A stretch of 23,586 nucleotides of DNA from DASVCS01 sp036381495. GTDB taxonomy: Bacteria; Gemmatimonadota; Gemmatimonadetes; Longimicrobiales; RSA9. A program made the translations under genes and the position numbers. Below are positions 1 to 8,648 of this stretch, piece after piece. The DNA is taken from positions 1 to 23,586 of the forward strand of contig DASVCS010000037.1 of the NCBI GenBank assembly GCA_036381495.1, given 5' to 3'. The notes below the pieces were generated by a model. The model worked only from the letters and a program-made list of their open reading frames with translations, was not told where the DNA came from and did no database searches. The first letter of the stretch is position 1. Each line of letters opens with the position of its first letter.

Positions 1-1
1 C

Positions 2-193
2 CCCGCCGAGTTCCGGACCGGGATCCTGATGGGGCTGATCTACCGCGATGCGTACCTGCACGACGGACGCACCCGCAACCTGACCGAAGCGATCCTGCTG
101 CACGGCGGCGAGGCCACGGCGGCGCGGGAGGCGTTCCGCGCCCTCGGCCTGGCCGAGCGGCAGGCCCTACTCCAATTCCTCGGCACCCTCTGA
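2..193 (+). CDS. Di-haem oxidoreductase-like protein (DUF1111/DHOR family), C-terminal end only
   Basis: Only the last 63 residues are in the window; the gene begins to the left. The visible peptide contains the segment YLHDGRTRNLTEAILLHGGE, followed by a helix of the type AREAFRALGLAERQALLQFL and a stop at 191-193. From family knowledge, this is the C-terminal signature of the di-haem cytochrome c peroxidase-like DUF1111/DHOR proteins, which are periplasmic redox proteins carrying CXXCH haem sites. Those haem sites would lie outside the window, so the redox role is inferred from the tail alone. The gene converges on susD with a strong hairpin between them. An alternative would be another member of the MauG/cytochrome c peroxidase superfamily. 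Confidence 0.7.
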   Translation, partial: PAEFRTGILMGLIYRDAYLHDGRTRNLTEAILLHGGEATAAREAFRALGLAERQALLQFLGTL

Positions 194-219
194 GCCGCCG
201 CGGCCGCCCCGAGGGTGCC

Positions 220-263
220 GGAACGGAGAAGGGCGCGGCACCAGCGCCGCGCCCTCCCGTTCC
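220..263. terminator. Hairpin between convergent genes, probably bidirectional terminator
   Basis: The arm at 231-239 (GGGCGCGGC) pairs perfectly with 246-254 around a 6-nt loop. An outer 7-bp stem follows, 220-226 (GGAACGG) with 257-263 (CCGTTCC), separated by a small asymmetric bulge. It begins 27 nt after the oxidoreductase stop and lies beyond the susD stop. There is no long T-run on either side, which is usual in high-GC genomes. Confidence 0.7.
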
Positions 264-315
264 GCGAATGTCGGCGTGACGGTCCCCGCCGGTTCCCGGG
301 CGGGCCTCCCCAGCC

Positions 316-343
316 CGGCGCCGGCGGTGCCCGACGGGCGCCG
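316..343 (-). terminator. Second hairpin just past the susD stop
   Basis: CGGCGCC at 316-322 pairs with GGCGCCG at 337-343 around a 14-nt loop. It begins 6 nt beyond the susD stop codon on the minus strand, so it is placed as a terminator of the susC-susD transcript. The stem is short (7 bp) and has no T-run, so this is a weaker call than the neighbouring hairpin at 220-263. Confidence 0.4.
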
Positions 344-348
344 ACTCG

Positions 349-1722
349 TTACTGGTGCGGATCCTGGAGGTTGTCGTTGCCCTCGTACTCGTCGAGCGGC
401 AGCGGGAAGCAGGTCGCATCCCCGTAATCGCCCCAGATCTCGTTGACGTGGGGCCCCGACGGGAACAGGTCGATGCCGTCCTGCCGCAGCCAACGCCGCA
501 GGTCACCGAGCCGCAGGCCGCTCAGGTACATGTCGCGGCCCCGCTGCTCGCGAAGCTCGGCCATGAGCTCGGCGCCCGAGAGGTTGACCGGCGGCTGGTT
601 GCCGAACGCGCGCCGCGCGTTCACGAAGTCCAGCGTCGAGCCGGCCGGGCCGTCGGTCGCATCCGGGCCCGCGGCCTCGTAGTAGATGTGGAGTGCTTCG
701 AGCCCCGACGCGATCTGGATGTCCGTGTCCCGCTCGAACTCGGCCGGCTCGCCGCCGGTCGCGATGGTCTCACCGTTGTAGCCGCTGAAGCGCAGCCCCT
801 GGTACGGCGTGTAGAGCGGCGTCAGGTCGTTGTGGCCGGTGGACCAGTCCGGCGTGTGCTGGATGCGCGGGTCCGTCTGCGCGGCCACGATGTCGTGGTC
901 ACCGAAGGCCTGCGGCCCACCGTTCAGGAAGTGCGGGTGCACGCCCAGCGTGTGATTGTTGCCGTGCGTCTGACCGTACAGGTCGTTCTCCCCCGAGTTC
1001 AGCCGGTAGTACGCCCACCAGGCGAAGTCCTCGGGCACCTGCGCCGCCAGTGCCATGGCCTGGGCATCCGCCTCCGGCGTGCCGATGTTCAGGTAGGCCC
1101 GCGCGAGTCCGACACGGGCGAAGTTCGCGATGTCCTCGCGCCCGGCCGCGGTCGCGATCTGGATCGCCTCTTCGAACTTCGGGATCGCACCCTGGTAGAT
1201 CTGGACCGGTTGGAGGATCTCGGCGCCCATGTCGTACGTCGCCTCGCACATCATGTCGCCCATGAGCACGTTGCTGTACCCGCCGTACGCCAGCGTCTGG
1301 GCCAGCTCCTCGCTCGAGGAGGGGTCTTCCACCAGTCCGCGCAACAGCTTCGCGACGGTATCCGAAACCATCCGGAGCTGGCTGAGACTGCCGAACATCT
1401 CGTTGGCGTAACCTTCGTTGTAGCGAACGATGCGCTGGCTCAGCCGCGCGGTCTCCTCCCAGTTGATCCCCGAGACCTGCTCGTCGGTGAGCATGCTGCC
1501 GCGCCAGACGATGTAGCCGTCGTACATGTCCTGGAGCTCGCCCACCACGCTGTTGCTGAGCACGTCGATCAACTGCGCGTCGTTCAGCTCCTCGGGGAAG
1601 ATGCGCGCCGGGTTGTTGACCGTCAGCAGGTCGTCCACGGCGTCGCATGCCGGCGCCAGGAGCAGGGCGCACCCCAGCGCGAGCAGCGCCCCGCGGGTCC
1701 GTGACTTATCGAGTTTATTCAT
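349..1722 (-). CDS. SusD/RagB-family outer-membrane nutrient-binding lipoprotein
   Basis: A surface lipoprotein of 457 residues that would act as the substrate-capturing lid over the SusC channel encoded just upstream. The start at 1722 is chosen because it gives MNKLDKSRTRG, a hydrophobic stretch and the lipobox LLAPAC, so Cys26 would be the lipidated residue. It is preceded by AGAGG nine bases upstream; an earlier in-frame ATG at 1782 gives no signal sequence. The helical TPR-like body and the C-terminal segment around REQRGRDMYLSGLRLGDLRRW are typical of RagB/SusD proteins. The gap to susC is 63 nt, so the two are cotranscribed. No glycan-degrading enzyme lies nearby, so the substrate is unknown; SusCD pairs in such genomes may import peptides or other oligomers. 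Confidence 0.9.
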   Translation of the reverse strand: MNKLDKSRTRGALLALGCALLLAPACDAVDDLLTVNNPARIFPEELNDAQLIDVLSNSVVGELQDMYDGYIVWRGSMLTDEQVSGINWEETARLSQRIVRYNEGYANEMFGSLSQLRMVSDTVAKLLRGLVEDPSSSEELAQTLAYGGYSNVLMGDMMCEATYDMGAEILQPVQIYQGAIPKFEEAIQIATAAGREDIANFARVGLARAYLNIGTPEADAQAMALAAQVPEDFAWWAYYRLNSGENDLYGQTHGNNHTLGVHPHFLNGGPQAFGDHDIVAAQTDPRIQHTPDWSTGHNDLTPLYTPYQGLRFSGYNGETIATGGEPAEFERDTDIQIASGLEALHIYYEAAGPDATDGPAGSTLDFVNARRAFGNQPPVNLSGAELMAELREQRGRDMYLSGLRLGDLRRWLRQDGIDLFPSGPHVNEIWGDYGDATCFPLPLDEYEGNDNLQDPHQ

Positions 1723-1785
1723 GATCCCTGTCCTCTCATGGGATGCGTGTTCGGATCGCTGTGTTCGATGGCCGTTCTGCATGGA

Positions 1786-4700
1786 TCAGAACGTGAACCG
1801 GATCGACGCCGACAGCCGGCGCATCATCGGCGTGGACGCGTAGTCCGTCCCGCCGAAGTCCGACGTGCTGTCGAATGCGACCTCCGGATCGTTGGGGCCC
1901 TTGTACTTCGTCCACATCCACAGGTTGCGCCCCGAGAGGATGAGGCTCATCTGGTCGGCACGGAGCGCCGCGGCCCAACGGTCCGGCAGCGTGTACGTCG
2001 CCGAGAGCTCGCGCAGCTTGATGAAGTCCGCCGGCATGATCCACGTCTTCGTCTGGAGGCTCGTGGCGACCGCGACCTCGAGCGGATCCGCGTTGGGGTC
2101 GTTGGTCAGCTTCGTGTTGCGGTCGATCCGGCTGTTGACCGAACAGATCGCGCACCACTGGTAGTTGCCGCCCTTGTAGTCCAGGTTGGCGTAGAGGCGC
2201 AGGTTGCCGAACAGCGTGATCGTGTTCGTCAGCGCGATCTGCCGCGTGGGCAGCATCGGCCCCACGTACTCGGGCTGATCGAAGAGGACCGTCACATTGC
2301 CGTCCTCCACGCTCGACACGATGTTGCCGTCGTCGTCACGCAGGACCGGCACCCCGTTCGCGTCGCGCTCGACGTCGACGGCCCAGTAGCCGCCGAGCGG
2401 GTAGCCCTCGATGTGCTTCTGGACGTCGGCGAAGGCGCCGAAGGTGATCGACTCGCGCGCGCCGCCGAAGGAGACCAGCTCGTTCGAGTTCGTCGAGAGC
2501 GAGAGCGACGCGTCCCACACCAGGTCTTCCGTGTAGATCGGCGTCCCCGTGAGCAGCACCTCGAACCCGCTGTTGCGGATCTCGCCGATGTTGATCAGGT
2601 GGCTGCCGGTGAACCCGGTCGACGGCGCATCCGGCACGGAGATGAGCGCGTCCTTCGTGGTCTTGTGATAGTAGGTGAACTCGAGGCCCATCCGGCCCTC
2701 GAAGAGGCCGGCATCGAAGCCGAGCTCGATCTCCGAACCCGTCTCCGCCTTGAGATCCGGGTTGCCGAACTCGCTCGGCGCGATCTGGTTGACCGCGACC
2801 TCGTTGCCGTTGTCATCGACGTACGTGGTCACCTGCGGCTCGTACGTACGGTCGGCCGAGAACGGCGACGGCGCGTTGCCCGCCTGTCCCCACGCGCCGC
2901 GCAGCCGCAGCTCATCGACGTACGGCACATCGAAGAACGGCGCCTCCGAGATCACGTACGAGACCTGCGCCTTCGGATACGCGACCAGCGAGAAGTTGTT
3001 GCCGAACGCCGAGTTGTCATCCACGCGCACGGCGCCCGTCACGAACAGCCGGTTCTTCCAGCCGACCTGTTCCTGCACGTAGAAGCCGAGCGACGTCTGT
3101 TCCTCGAAGCTCTCGTCGCCCTGCGTCACCGCCGCCGAGCTGACCAGGTTCAGCTTGTTCACCACCAGCCCCTCGCCGTAGACGTCGTACGACTGATACT
3201 GGCGTCGGACGAGCTGCATCCCGACCGAGAGGTCGGACGTGAAGTCCGTGTTGATGGCCTTGGACAACGTGCCCGCGTAGTCCACGGTCCAGAAGTGGCG
3301 CTCGGGGATGAACCGGTCGATGGTCCCCGTGGCGTTCGTCGCGCCCCACGGCGCGCGGCCGGTCTCGTCGATCCGGTAGAACACCTGCTGGAGCCGCTCG
3401 TTGTTGTCCAGCCCGACCGTGAGCCGGTTCTGGAGCCAATCCGTCGGGTTGTAGTTCGCCGTCAGCCCGATCATCGTCCGCTCGTTGAAGATCTGACGGT
3501 CGTACTGGTTGCTGATCTCGGGCGAGAAGCTCCGGTAGCCATCGGCCCAAGGCGCGGCATTGCCCGGCCGCCCGCGCATCGCGTTGCGCAGGATGCTGTT
3601 CGACGAGTTGTTCGAGAGCGGCATCTGGACATGCGTCCGCGCGTACGCGACGTTCACGTTCACGCTCACCTTGCTGCTGGGCGTGAAGCCGAGGTTCGCC
3701 CGTCCCGAGGTCCGCTTCGCGAAGTTGTTGTAGTAGACGCCCTCTTCGTCGTTGTGCTCGCCCGAGATATAGAAGCTGTAGTGCTCGCCGCCGCCCCGCG
3801 CCGAGAGGTTCGCGCCGAACTGGTCACCCGTGCGCAGCGCGTTCGGGAAACACTTCGTGGTCCACTGACACTCGTAATGCCTGAGCAGCGGCTGCTCACT
3901 CAGGACCGTGTTCGGCGCCACGCCCTGGCACCCCGGCCACTCCTCCGGATCGTCGATCCGGTCCTGCGTGCAGAGCGTGTAGGTCGTCGGGATGTTTTCC
4001 GCCCACTCGACCTGCCCCATCTCGAGGCCGCCGCTCCACTGGATGTCGCCGCTGCCGGCCTGACCCTTCTTCGTGATGATGTTGATCACGCCGTTGGCCG
4101 CCTCCGCACCGTAGAGCGTGGCCGCCGCGGGGCCCTTGATCACCTCGATCGATTCGATGTCGTTCGGGTTGATCGCATCCAGCGCGTTGATGCTCTGCAC
4201 GGTGCTGCTGCCACCGAGGTTCCCCGAGATGATGCGGATGCCGTCCACGTAGACCACCGGCTCGAGGCCGCCCTCCAGCGAACTGGCGCCGCGGATCCGG
4301 ATCCGCGAACTCGCGCCCGCCTGCCCCGAACTCGACATGATGTCGATCCCCGGTGTACGCGCCACCAGCAGCTCCTGCACATCGCCGACCGGCACGGCCT
4401 CCGTGACCTCCGCGGCATTCACGGCGGAGACCGAGTTGCCGATCGCTCGCTTCACCGTGCCGCCCGCCGTCCCCGTCACCACGATCTCGTTCAACTCGAT
4501 CGCGGCCTGCGACAGCTCGAAGTCCACGATCACCGCCTCGCCGGCCGGCACCGTGACCTCCCGCTGCACCTCACTGTACCCGAGCATCTCGACCCGGACC
4601 GTCTGCGCACCCGCCGGGACGTTCACGATCACGAACTCGCCGTTCGCGTTCGCCAGCCCGCCGAGCTGCGTCCCCTCGACGACCACCTGCGCCCCACCCA

Positions 4701-4842
4701 ACGGCCGCCGCGTCACGCCGTCGATCACCTGCCCACGGATCGTCCCCGTCGCCTGCGCCCACGCGGTGCCGCCCCCCGCAAACAGCGCGGCGGCACCCAG
4801 GGCGAGGCCGAAGACGGCCCTCGTACGAGGACACAATTTCAT
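1786..4842 (-). CDS. SusC/RagA-family TonB-dependent outer-membrane transporter
   Basis: A 1018-residue protein. The start at 4842 has an ideal ribosome site (AAGGAGG) eight bases upstream and gives a clean signal peptide ending AWAQ near residue 29; the open frame extends further upstream without such features. Domain order: signal peptide; carboxypeptidase-regulatory-like domain, about 34-110 (starting TIRGQVIDGVTRRPLGGA); TonB-dependent plug, about 120-250, with ELNEIVVTGTA, the SusC signature PVVYVDGIRI and VIKGPAAATLYG; then a beta-barrel ending in the aromatic strand SASIRFTF. It would import a ligand captured by the downstream SusD lipoprotein using TonB energy. Six cysteines in presumed loops (two clusters near residues 290-340 and a CAIC motif near the end) are notable. 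Expression is probably driven by the promoter at 5127-5155. Confidence 0.95.
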   Translation of the reverse strand: MKLCPRTRAVFGLALGAAALFAGGGTAWAQATGTIRGQVIDGVTRRPLGGAQVVVEGTQLGGLANANGEFVIVNVPAGAQTVRVEMLGYSEVQREVTVPAGEAVIVDFELSQAAIELNEIVVTGTAGGTVKRAIGNSVSAVNAAEVTEAVPVGDVQELLVARTPGIDIMSSSGQAGASSRIRIRGASSLEGGLEPVVYVDGIRIISGNLGGSSTVQSINALDAINPNDIESIEVIKGPAAATLYGAEAANGVINIITKKGQAGSGDIQWSGGLEMGQVEWAENIPTTYTLCTQDRIDDPEEWPGCQGVAPNTVLSEQPLLRHYECQWTTKCFPNALRTGDQFGANLSARGGGEHYSFYISGEHNDEEGVYYNNFAKRTSGRANLGFTPSSKVSVNVNVAYARTHVQMPLSNNSSNSILRNAMRGRPGNAAPWADGYRSFSPEISNQYDRQIFNERTMIGLTANYNPTDWLQNRLTVGLDNNERLQQVFYRIDETGRAPWGATNATGTIDRFIPERHFWTVDYAGTLSKAINTDFTSDLSVGMQLVRRQYQSYDVYGEGLVVNKLNLVSSAAVTQGDESFEEQTSLGFYVQEQVGWKNRLFVTGAVRVDDNSAFGNNFSLVAYPKAQVSYVISEAPFFDVPYVDELRLRGAWGQAGNAPSPFSADRTYEPQVTTYVDDNGNEVAVNQIAPSEFGNPDLKAETGSEIELGFDAGLFEGRMGLEFTYYHKTTKDALISVPDAPSTGFTGSHLINIGEIRNSGFEVLLTGTPIYTEDLVWDASLSLSTNSNELVSFGGARESITFGAFADVQKHIEGYPLGGYWAVDVERDANGVPVLRDDDGNIVSSVEDGNVTVLFDQPEYVGPMLPTRQIALTNTITLFGNLRLYANLDYKGGNYQWCAICSVNSRIDRNTKLTNDPNADPLEVAVATSLQTKTWIMPADFIKLRELSATYTLPDRWAAALRADQMSLILSGRNLWMWTKYKGPNDPEVAFDSTSDFGGTDYASTPMMRRLSASIRFTF

Positions 4843-5120
4843 GATCCCCCTCCTTGTGAATGATGATGCGCGGTGTACACCGGGGTTCCCGCACGCGCCC
4901 GGCGGCCGGATCCGTACCGGGTCCGGCTCAGACACCCCGTTTCGTGAGTGCTCGTGCGCACTCTGGTCCCAGCAATCGGCGCGCGCCTCTCGGCCGGCGA
5001 ACCGATGACGATACGACGACGCGCCGAGGCGCGTCAGCAAGACCGCGAATCAGGCCGTCACGCCCGTAGAGGATCGGGCATCGACGGGGTTGGTGTCCAA
5101 CAAGGGTCTGATGTGGGTTG
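4843..5120 (-). promoter_or_regulatory. Long structured 5' leader of the susC-susD transcript
   Basis: From the predicted start point near 5120 to the susC ATG is about 278 nt with no credible gene. On the minus strand the RNA could form several hairpins. One pairs 5083-5087/5055-5059 outside and 5075-5079/5062-5066 inside. One is the GACGCGC/GCGCGTC stem with a CTCG loop at 5019-5036. One is a GCCGGA/TCCGGC stem around 4905-4927. A perfect 12-bp palindrome (CGGTGTACACCG) lies at 4871-4882, shortly before the ribosome site. The structures are seen; a regulatory role is inference, and no known riboswitch consensus was recognised. Confidence 0.4.
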
Positions 5121-5126
5121 GCGCGC

Positions 5127-5155
5127 AGTATACGAGGACTGTATGCAGGTGTCAA
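5127..5155 (-). promoter_or_regulatory. Sigma-70-type promoter for susC-susD
   Basis: On the minus strand there is a perfect -35 box TTGACA (5155-5150), a 17-nt spacer, and TATACT (5132-5127), which matches the -10 consensus at five of six positions. Transcription would begin near 5120, reading towards susC. It lies between the terminator of the upstream gene and susC, so susC-susD is an independent unit. Such a close match is striking in a genome this GC-rich. Confidence 0.8.
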
Positions 5156-5209
5156 GGACGGGATGACGCCAGCGGTGGCGCCCGCTGCCGGCGCCGGCCG
5201 ATGCGCCAA

Positions 5210-5258
5210 ACGAACGACGGGGGCCGGCGCCGCTCTGGCGCCCGCCCCCGTCGTTCGT
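5210..5258 (-). terminator. Near-perfect 22-bp terminator hairpin of the Asp-box gene
   Basis: Arms 5210-5231 and 5237-5258 are complementary over 22 bp with one mismatch, around a 5-nt loop. The hairpin starts 17 nt beyond the stop of the gene ending at 5276 and is followed on the minus strand by a short TTT run. It is the strongest intrinsic-terminator candidate in the window and insulates the susC promoter. Confidence 0.85.
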
Positions 5259-5275
5259 ACGGATCACGGTTCTCG

Positions 5276-8200
5276 TTATCCGTCCGTAACGGAGTCCTCG
5301 GCCACGGCCTCGCGCTGGATCGGCTCGAGCCCCTTCTCGCGCAGCAGCGCGTTGAAGGCGGGGAGGTCCGAGGCCAGGACGGCATCGAGAGCGTCGAGCT
5401 GGACCTGGAGCTGCGCCGAGAGGTCTTCGAAGACCGCGTACGACTGCTCGGTCGGGTGGCCATCGCCGGATTCGACCACGCCCAGCAGCGCGGCGAGCTT
5501 GTTGTTCAGCTTGATCGGGAAGTTGAGCGGATCCTGGTTGCTCCGGTTCTTGACCTGGTAGATCTCGCCTTCGACGGCGCTCAGCTTCTCCTTGAACGAC
5601 TCGCCGGCGCGGGTGAGCGCGTCGTCGTCGGCCTGCTCGAGACGTTCGTCCACCTGGCGCTTGATGTCGCGGATCCGGATCACCGCCTCGTTGGCCTCGC
5701 TGGTCCGGTCGCGGATCCTCATGGCCAGATCGAACTGGGCCTGGAGATCGGCGAGGGTGACGTCGGTCAGCCGCGGGTCCTTGTGGATCTCGAAGGATGC
5801 GTTCTGCGTCCGCCCGTTCGCGGTGAGTCGGACCTGGTACGAGCCGGGGACGGCGCGGGGGCCGGCGCTCCGGGCGGCCCAGAGGATCATGCCCTCGAAC
5901 TCGGTATATCCGGGGTAGCGCAGGTCCCAGACGAAGCGGTGGAGTCCGGCCTCCGCCGAGACGCGCGGTCCCCGGCCGCGCCGGGGGCCTTCGTCCTCCT
6001 CTTCCTCCTCCTGTGCCGCCGCCCGGCCGGAGTCCGCCTCGGCCGCCTTGCGGCGCGTGGCGTCCCGGTTCACGCCGGTGAAGGTGCGGATCACCTCGCC
6101 CTTCGAATCGAGGAACTCGAGGGTGACGGTGTCCGCCGGCTCGGCGAGGTAGTAGTAGACGGTCGCGCCGCGGTCCAGCGAGCGGATCACGTCATCCGGC
6201 GCGTAGAGGTGCACGTCGGCGGCCGCGATGTCCGGCGTGAGCTGCCGCAGCGGCGCGATGTCGTCCAGGATGTAGAACGACCGGCCGTGGGTGGCGATCA
6301 CGAGGTCGTTGCCCTCGACCACGAGGTCCGGGACCTGGGTGTCCGGCAGGTTCAGCGAGAGCGACTGCCAGTGCGCGCCGTCGTCGAACGAGACGTAGAT
6401 GCCGTGCTCGGTCCCGGCGTAGAGCAGGCCGCGGCGCTCGGGGTCCTCGCGCACCGCGTGCACGTAGTCGTCCTCGGCAATGCCGTTCACGATCTTCGTC
6501 CACGTCTCGCCGTAGTCCGTGGTCTTGAAGATGTAGGGCGCGAGGTCGTCCTGCTGGTAGTTCTTGACGGCCACGTAGGCGGCGCCCGGCACGTGCGGCG
6601 ACTCCTCGATGAGGCTGACGCGGCCGAAGTCGGGCATCCCGGGCGGCGTGATGTCCTTCCACGTCGCGCCGCCGTCGCGGGTGACGTGGACCAGGCCATC
6701 ATCGGAGCCGACCCAGATCGTGCCGATGTCGTGGCGCGACGGGGTGACGGCGAAGAGCACCGCGTACGTCTCGATCCCCGTCTGGTCCTTCGTGATCGGG
6801 CCGCCCGACGGACCCAGCGTCTTCGGGTCGTGCCGCGTCAGGTCCGGACTGATCCGCTCCCAGCTCTGGCCGCCGTTCGTGCTCCGGAAGAGGTGCTGCG
6901 ACGAGGTGTAGAGCACATCCGGGTCGATCGGCGAGAAGACGATCGGGTACGTCCACTGGAAGCGCTCCTTGATGTCTTCGGCCGAGTACCCCATCGGGTT
7001 GTCCGGCCAGACGTCGACCGCGCGCCGCTGCCCGGTCTCGCGGTCGTAGCGCGTGAGCAGGCCGCCGTAGCTGCCGGCGTAGAAGACATTGACGTCCTTC
7101 GGGTCCGGCGCGATGTAGCCGCTCTCGCCGCCGCCGACCGCGTACCATTCATCGCCACTGCCGTCGCTCGGCACGCACGCCGTGCTGTTGTCCTGCTGCG
7201 CGCCGCAGACGTGGTAGGGGACGTGGTTCGTCGTGATCACGTGGTACATCTGCGCGGTCGGATAGTCCTGCTCCGTCCAGGTCTCGCCGCCGTTGATCGA
7301 GACGTTCGCGCCGCCGTCGTTGCCGTTGATCATCCGCTCGTTGTCGTTCGGCGCGATCCACAGGTCGTGCTGGTCGCCGTGCGGCGGGCGCAGCCGCGTG
7401 TCGAACGTCTCGCCGGCGTCATCCGAGCGGTAGAGGCCCGTGTTCAGGACGTAGACGCGGTCCTTCTCGACCGGGTCCGCGTAGATGCGCGTGTAGTAGA
7501 ACGCCCGCTGGCGCAGCTTGCGTTCGTCGTTCGTCCGCGTCCACGTCGCGCCGCCGTCATCCGAGCGGAAGACGCCGCCCTCCGTGGCCTCGATGATGGC
7601 GTACACGCGGTTCGGATCGACGGGCGAGACCGAGATGCCGATGTTGCCGATCGGCGGCTCGGGCAGCCCGGGGTTGTCCGTCAGCTCGGTCCACGTCTCG
7701 CCGCCATCCGTGGTCTTCCAGATCCCGCCGTCCGGGCCGCCGCTCGAGAGCATCCACGGCGTGCGGTAGACCTGCCAGAACCCCGCGTAGAGCACGTCCG
7801 GATGCTTCGGATCCATGGTGAGATCGACCGCGCCCGTCCGGTCGTTGACGAAGAGCACGCGCTCCCACGTCTTGCCGCCGTCCGTCGTCTTGTAGACGCC
7901 GCGCTCCTCGTTCGGGCCGAACGGGTGGCCGAGCGCGGCGACGTACGCGATGTCGCAGTTCTCCGGATGGATGCGGATCCGACCGATCGCCTGCGTCTCT
8001 TCGAGCCCCATGTGCGTCCACGTCTTGCCGCCGTCCGTCGTCTTGTAGACGCCATCGCCCTGCATGATGTTGCCGCGGAGCTGGACCTCACCCATGCCGG
8101 CGTAGACGACGTCGGGATCCGCCGCGCACACCTCGAGCGCACCGACCGACGAGCTCGTGAAGTCATCATCCGAGACCGGCCGCCACGTCGTGCCGCCGTC

Positions 8201-8449
8201 CGTGGTCTTCCACACTCCGCCGCCCGTGGCGCCGAAGTAGTACTCGTTCGGCCGCGCCACGCTGCCCGCCACCGCGATCGACCGGCCACCGCGGTTCGGG
8301 CCGATGTTGCGCCACTCGAGGCCGGCGAAGAACGTGGAGTCGTAGGCCGGGGCCTGGCGGGCGAGCACGGGCTCCACGGCCAGGACCGCGAGGACCGCAC
8401 AGACGCCTGCGGACAAGCGCAGGCGCGGAAACGTCGGGACTCGTCGCAT
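5276..8449 (-). CDS. Secreted multi-Asp-box (BNR/Vps10-sortilin-like) beta-propeller protein
   Basis: A 1057-residue exported protein. The start at 8449 is supported by AAGGAG seven bases upstream and by a signal peptide, about 1-30, ending PVLA. About ten Asp-box motifs of the form S/T-x-D-x-G-x-T/S-W follow (WKTTDGGTTW, YKTTDGGKTW, FRSDDGGATW, FRSTNGGQSW, FKTTDYGETW), spread over residues 60-740 and forming one or two large propellers. A paired-cysteine segment VCGAQQDNSTAC lies near residue 413. After the propeller come an Ig-like region, an acidic run (EEEEEDE near 813) and a helical tail, about 880-1050. Databases often call this family glycosyl hydrolase or sortilin-like, but Asp boxes are structural and no catalytic residues are evident. 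It is paralogous to the protein at 9671-12574. Substrate and role are unknown; binding or processing of extracellular polymers is plausible. Confidence 0.85.
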   Translation of the reverse strand: MRRVPTFPRLRLSAGVCAVLAVLAVEPVLARQAPAYDSTFFAGLEWRNIGPNRGGRSIAVAGSVARPNEYYFGATGGGVWKTTDGGTTWRPVSDDDFTSSSVGALEVCAADPDVVYAGMGEVQLRGNIMQGDGVYKTTDGGKTWTHMGLEETQAIGRIRIHPENCDIAYVAALGHPFGPNEERGVYKTTDGGKTWERVLFVNDRTGAVDLTMDPKHPDVLYAGFWQVYRTPWMLSSGGPDGGIWKTTDGGETWTELTDNPGLPEPPIGNIGISVSPVDPNRVYAIIEATEGGVFRSDDGGATWTRTNDERKLRQRAFYYTRIYADPVEKDRVYVLNTGLYRSDDAGETFDTRLRPPHGDQHDLWIAPNDNERMINGNDGGANVSINGGETWTEQDYPTAQMYHVITTNHVPYHVCGAQQDNSTACVPSDGSGDEWYAVGGGESGYIAPDPKDVNVFYAGSYGGLLTRYDRETGQRRAVDVWPDNPMGYSAEDIKERFQWTYPIVFSPIDPDVLYTSSQHLFRSTNGGQSWERISPDLTRHDPKTLGPSGGPITKDQTGIETYAVLFAVTPSRHDIGTIWVGSDDGLVHVTRDGGATWKDITPPGMPDFGRVSLIEESPHVPGAAYVAVKNYQQDDLAPYIFKTTDYGETWTKIVNGIAEDDYVHAVREDPERRGLLYAGTEHGIYVSFDDGAHWQSLSLNLPDTQVPDLVVEGNDLVIATHGRSFYILDDIAPLRQLTPDIAAADVHLYAPDDVIRSLDRGATVYYYLAEPADTVTLEFLDSKGEVIRTFTGVNRDATRRKAAEADSGRAAAQEEEEEDEGPRRGRGPRVSAEAGLHRFVWDLRYPGYTEFEGMILWAARSAGPRAVPGSYQVRLTANGRTQNASFEIHKDPRLTDVTLADLQAQFDLAMRIRDRTSEANEAVIRIRDIKRQVDERLEQADDDALTRAGESFKEKLSAVEGEIYQVKNRSNQDPLNFPIKLNNKLAALLGVVESGDGHPTEQSYAVFEDLSAQLQVQLDALDAVLASDLPAFNALLREKGLEPIQREAVAEDSVTDG

Positions 8450-8470
8450 CGGGGCACTCCTTTTCGCGCA

Positions 8471-8493
8471 CTTGTTCGGAAGTCGCCGACAAG
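8471..8493. promoter_or_regulatory. Inverted repeat between divergent genes
   Basis: CTTGTTCGG and CCGACAAG form an imperfect inverted repeat (one bulged T) with a 6-nt centre, in the divergent region between the Asp-box gene and the metallohydrolase lipoprotein. It could be an operator or an mRNA hairpin in the leader of the minus-strand gene. No convincing -35/-10 pair was found in the roughly 200-nt divergent region. Confidence 0.25.
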
Positions 8494-8648
8494 ATGGATC
8501 GTGGCGCGGCAGCGCGCAATGATCCCGCCTCGAGCGCGCCGCGGAACCGCGAGCCTTCGCAGTGAATTCGTCTTGGCGGTGCCACTACGTACCCGGCGCA
8601 ACGCCGCGGTGCGAGCACATCGACCATGGTTGGAGATCGGAGATAGCG

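Noticed and set aside
349..4842. Polysaccharide utilisation locus
   Set aside because: The susC-susD pair is clear, but no glycoside hydrolase, lyase, sulfatase or dedicated regulator accompanies it; Asp-box proteins alone do not show carbohydrate degradation.
1738..4863. Very long plus-strand open frame (1041 residues) opposite susC
   Set aside because: It is antisense to a clear SusC gene, is rich in Arg, Val and His as expected of a GC-rich shadow frame, and has no recognisable domain or ribosome site.
8562..8648. ATG 8562 as start of the metallohydrolase
   Set aside because: It adds 29 residues with no signal features; GTG 8649 has a well-placed GGAG and gives a lipoprotein signal.
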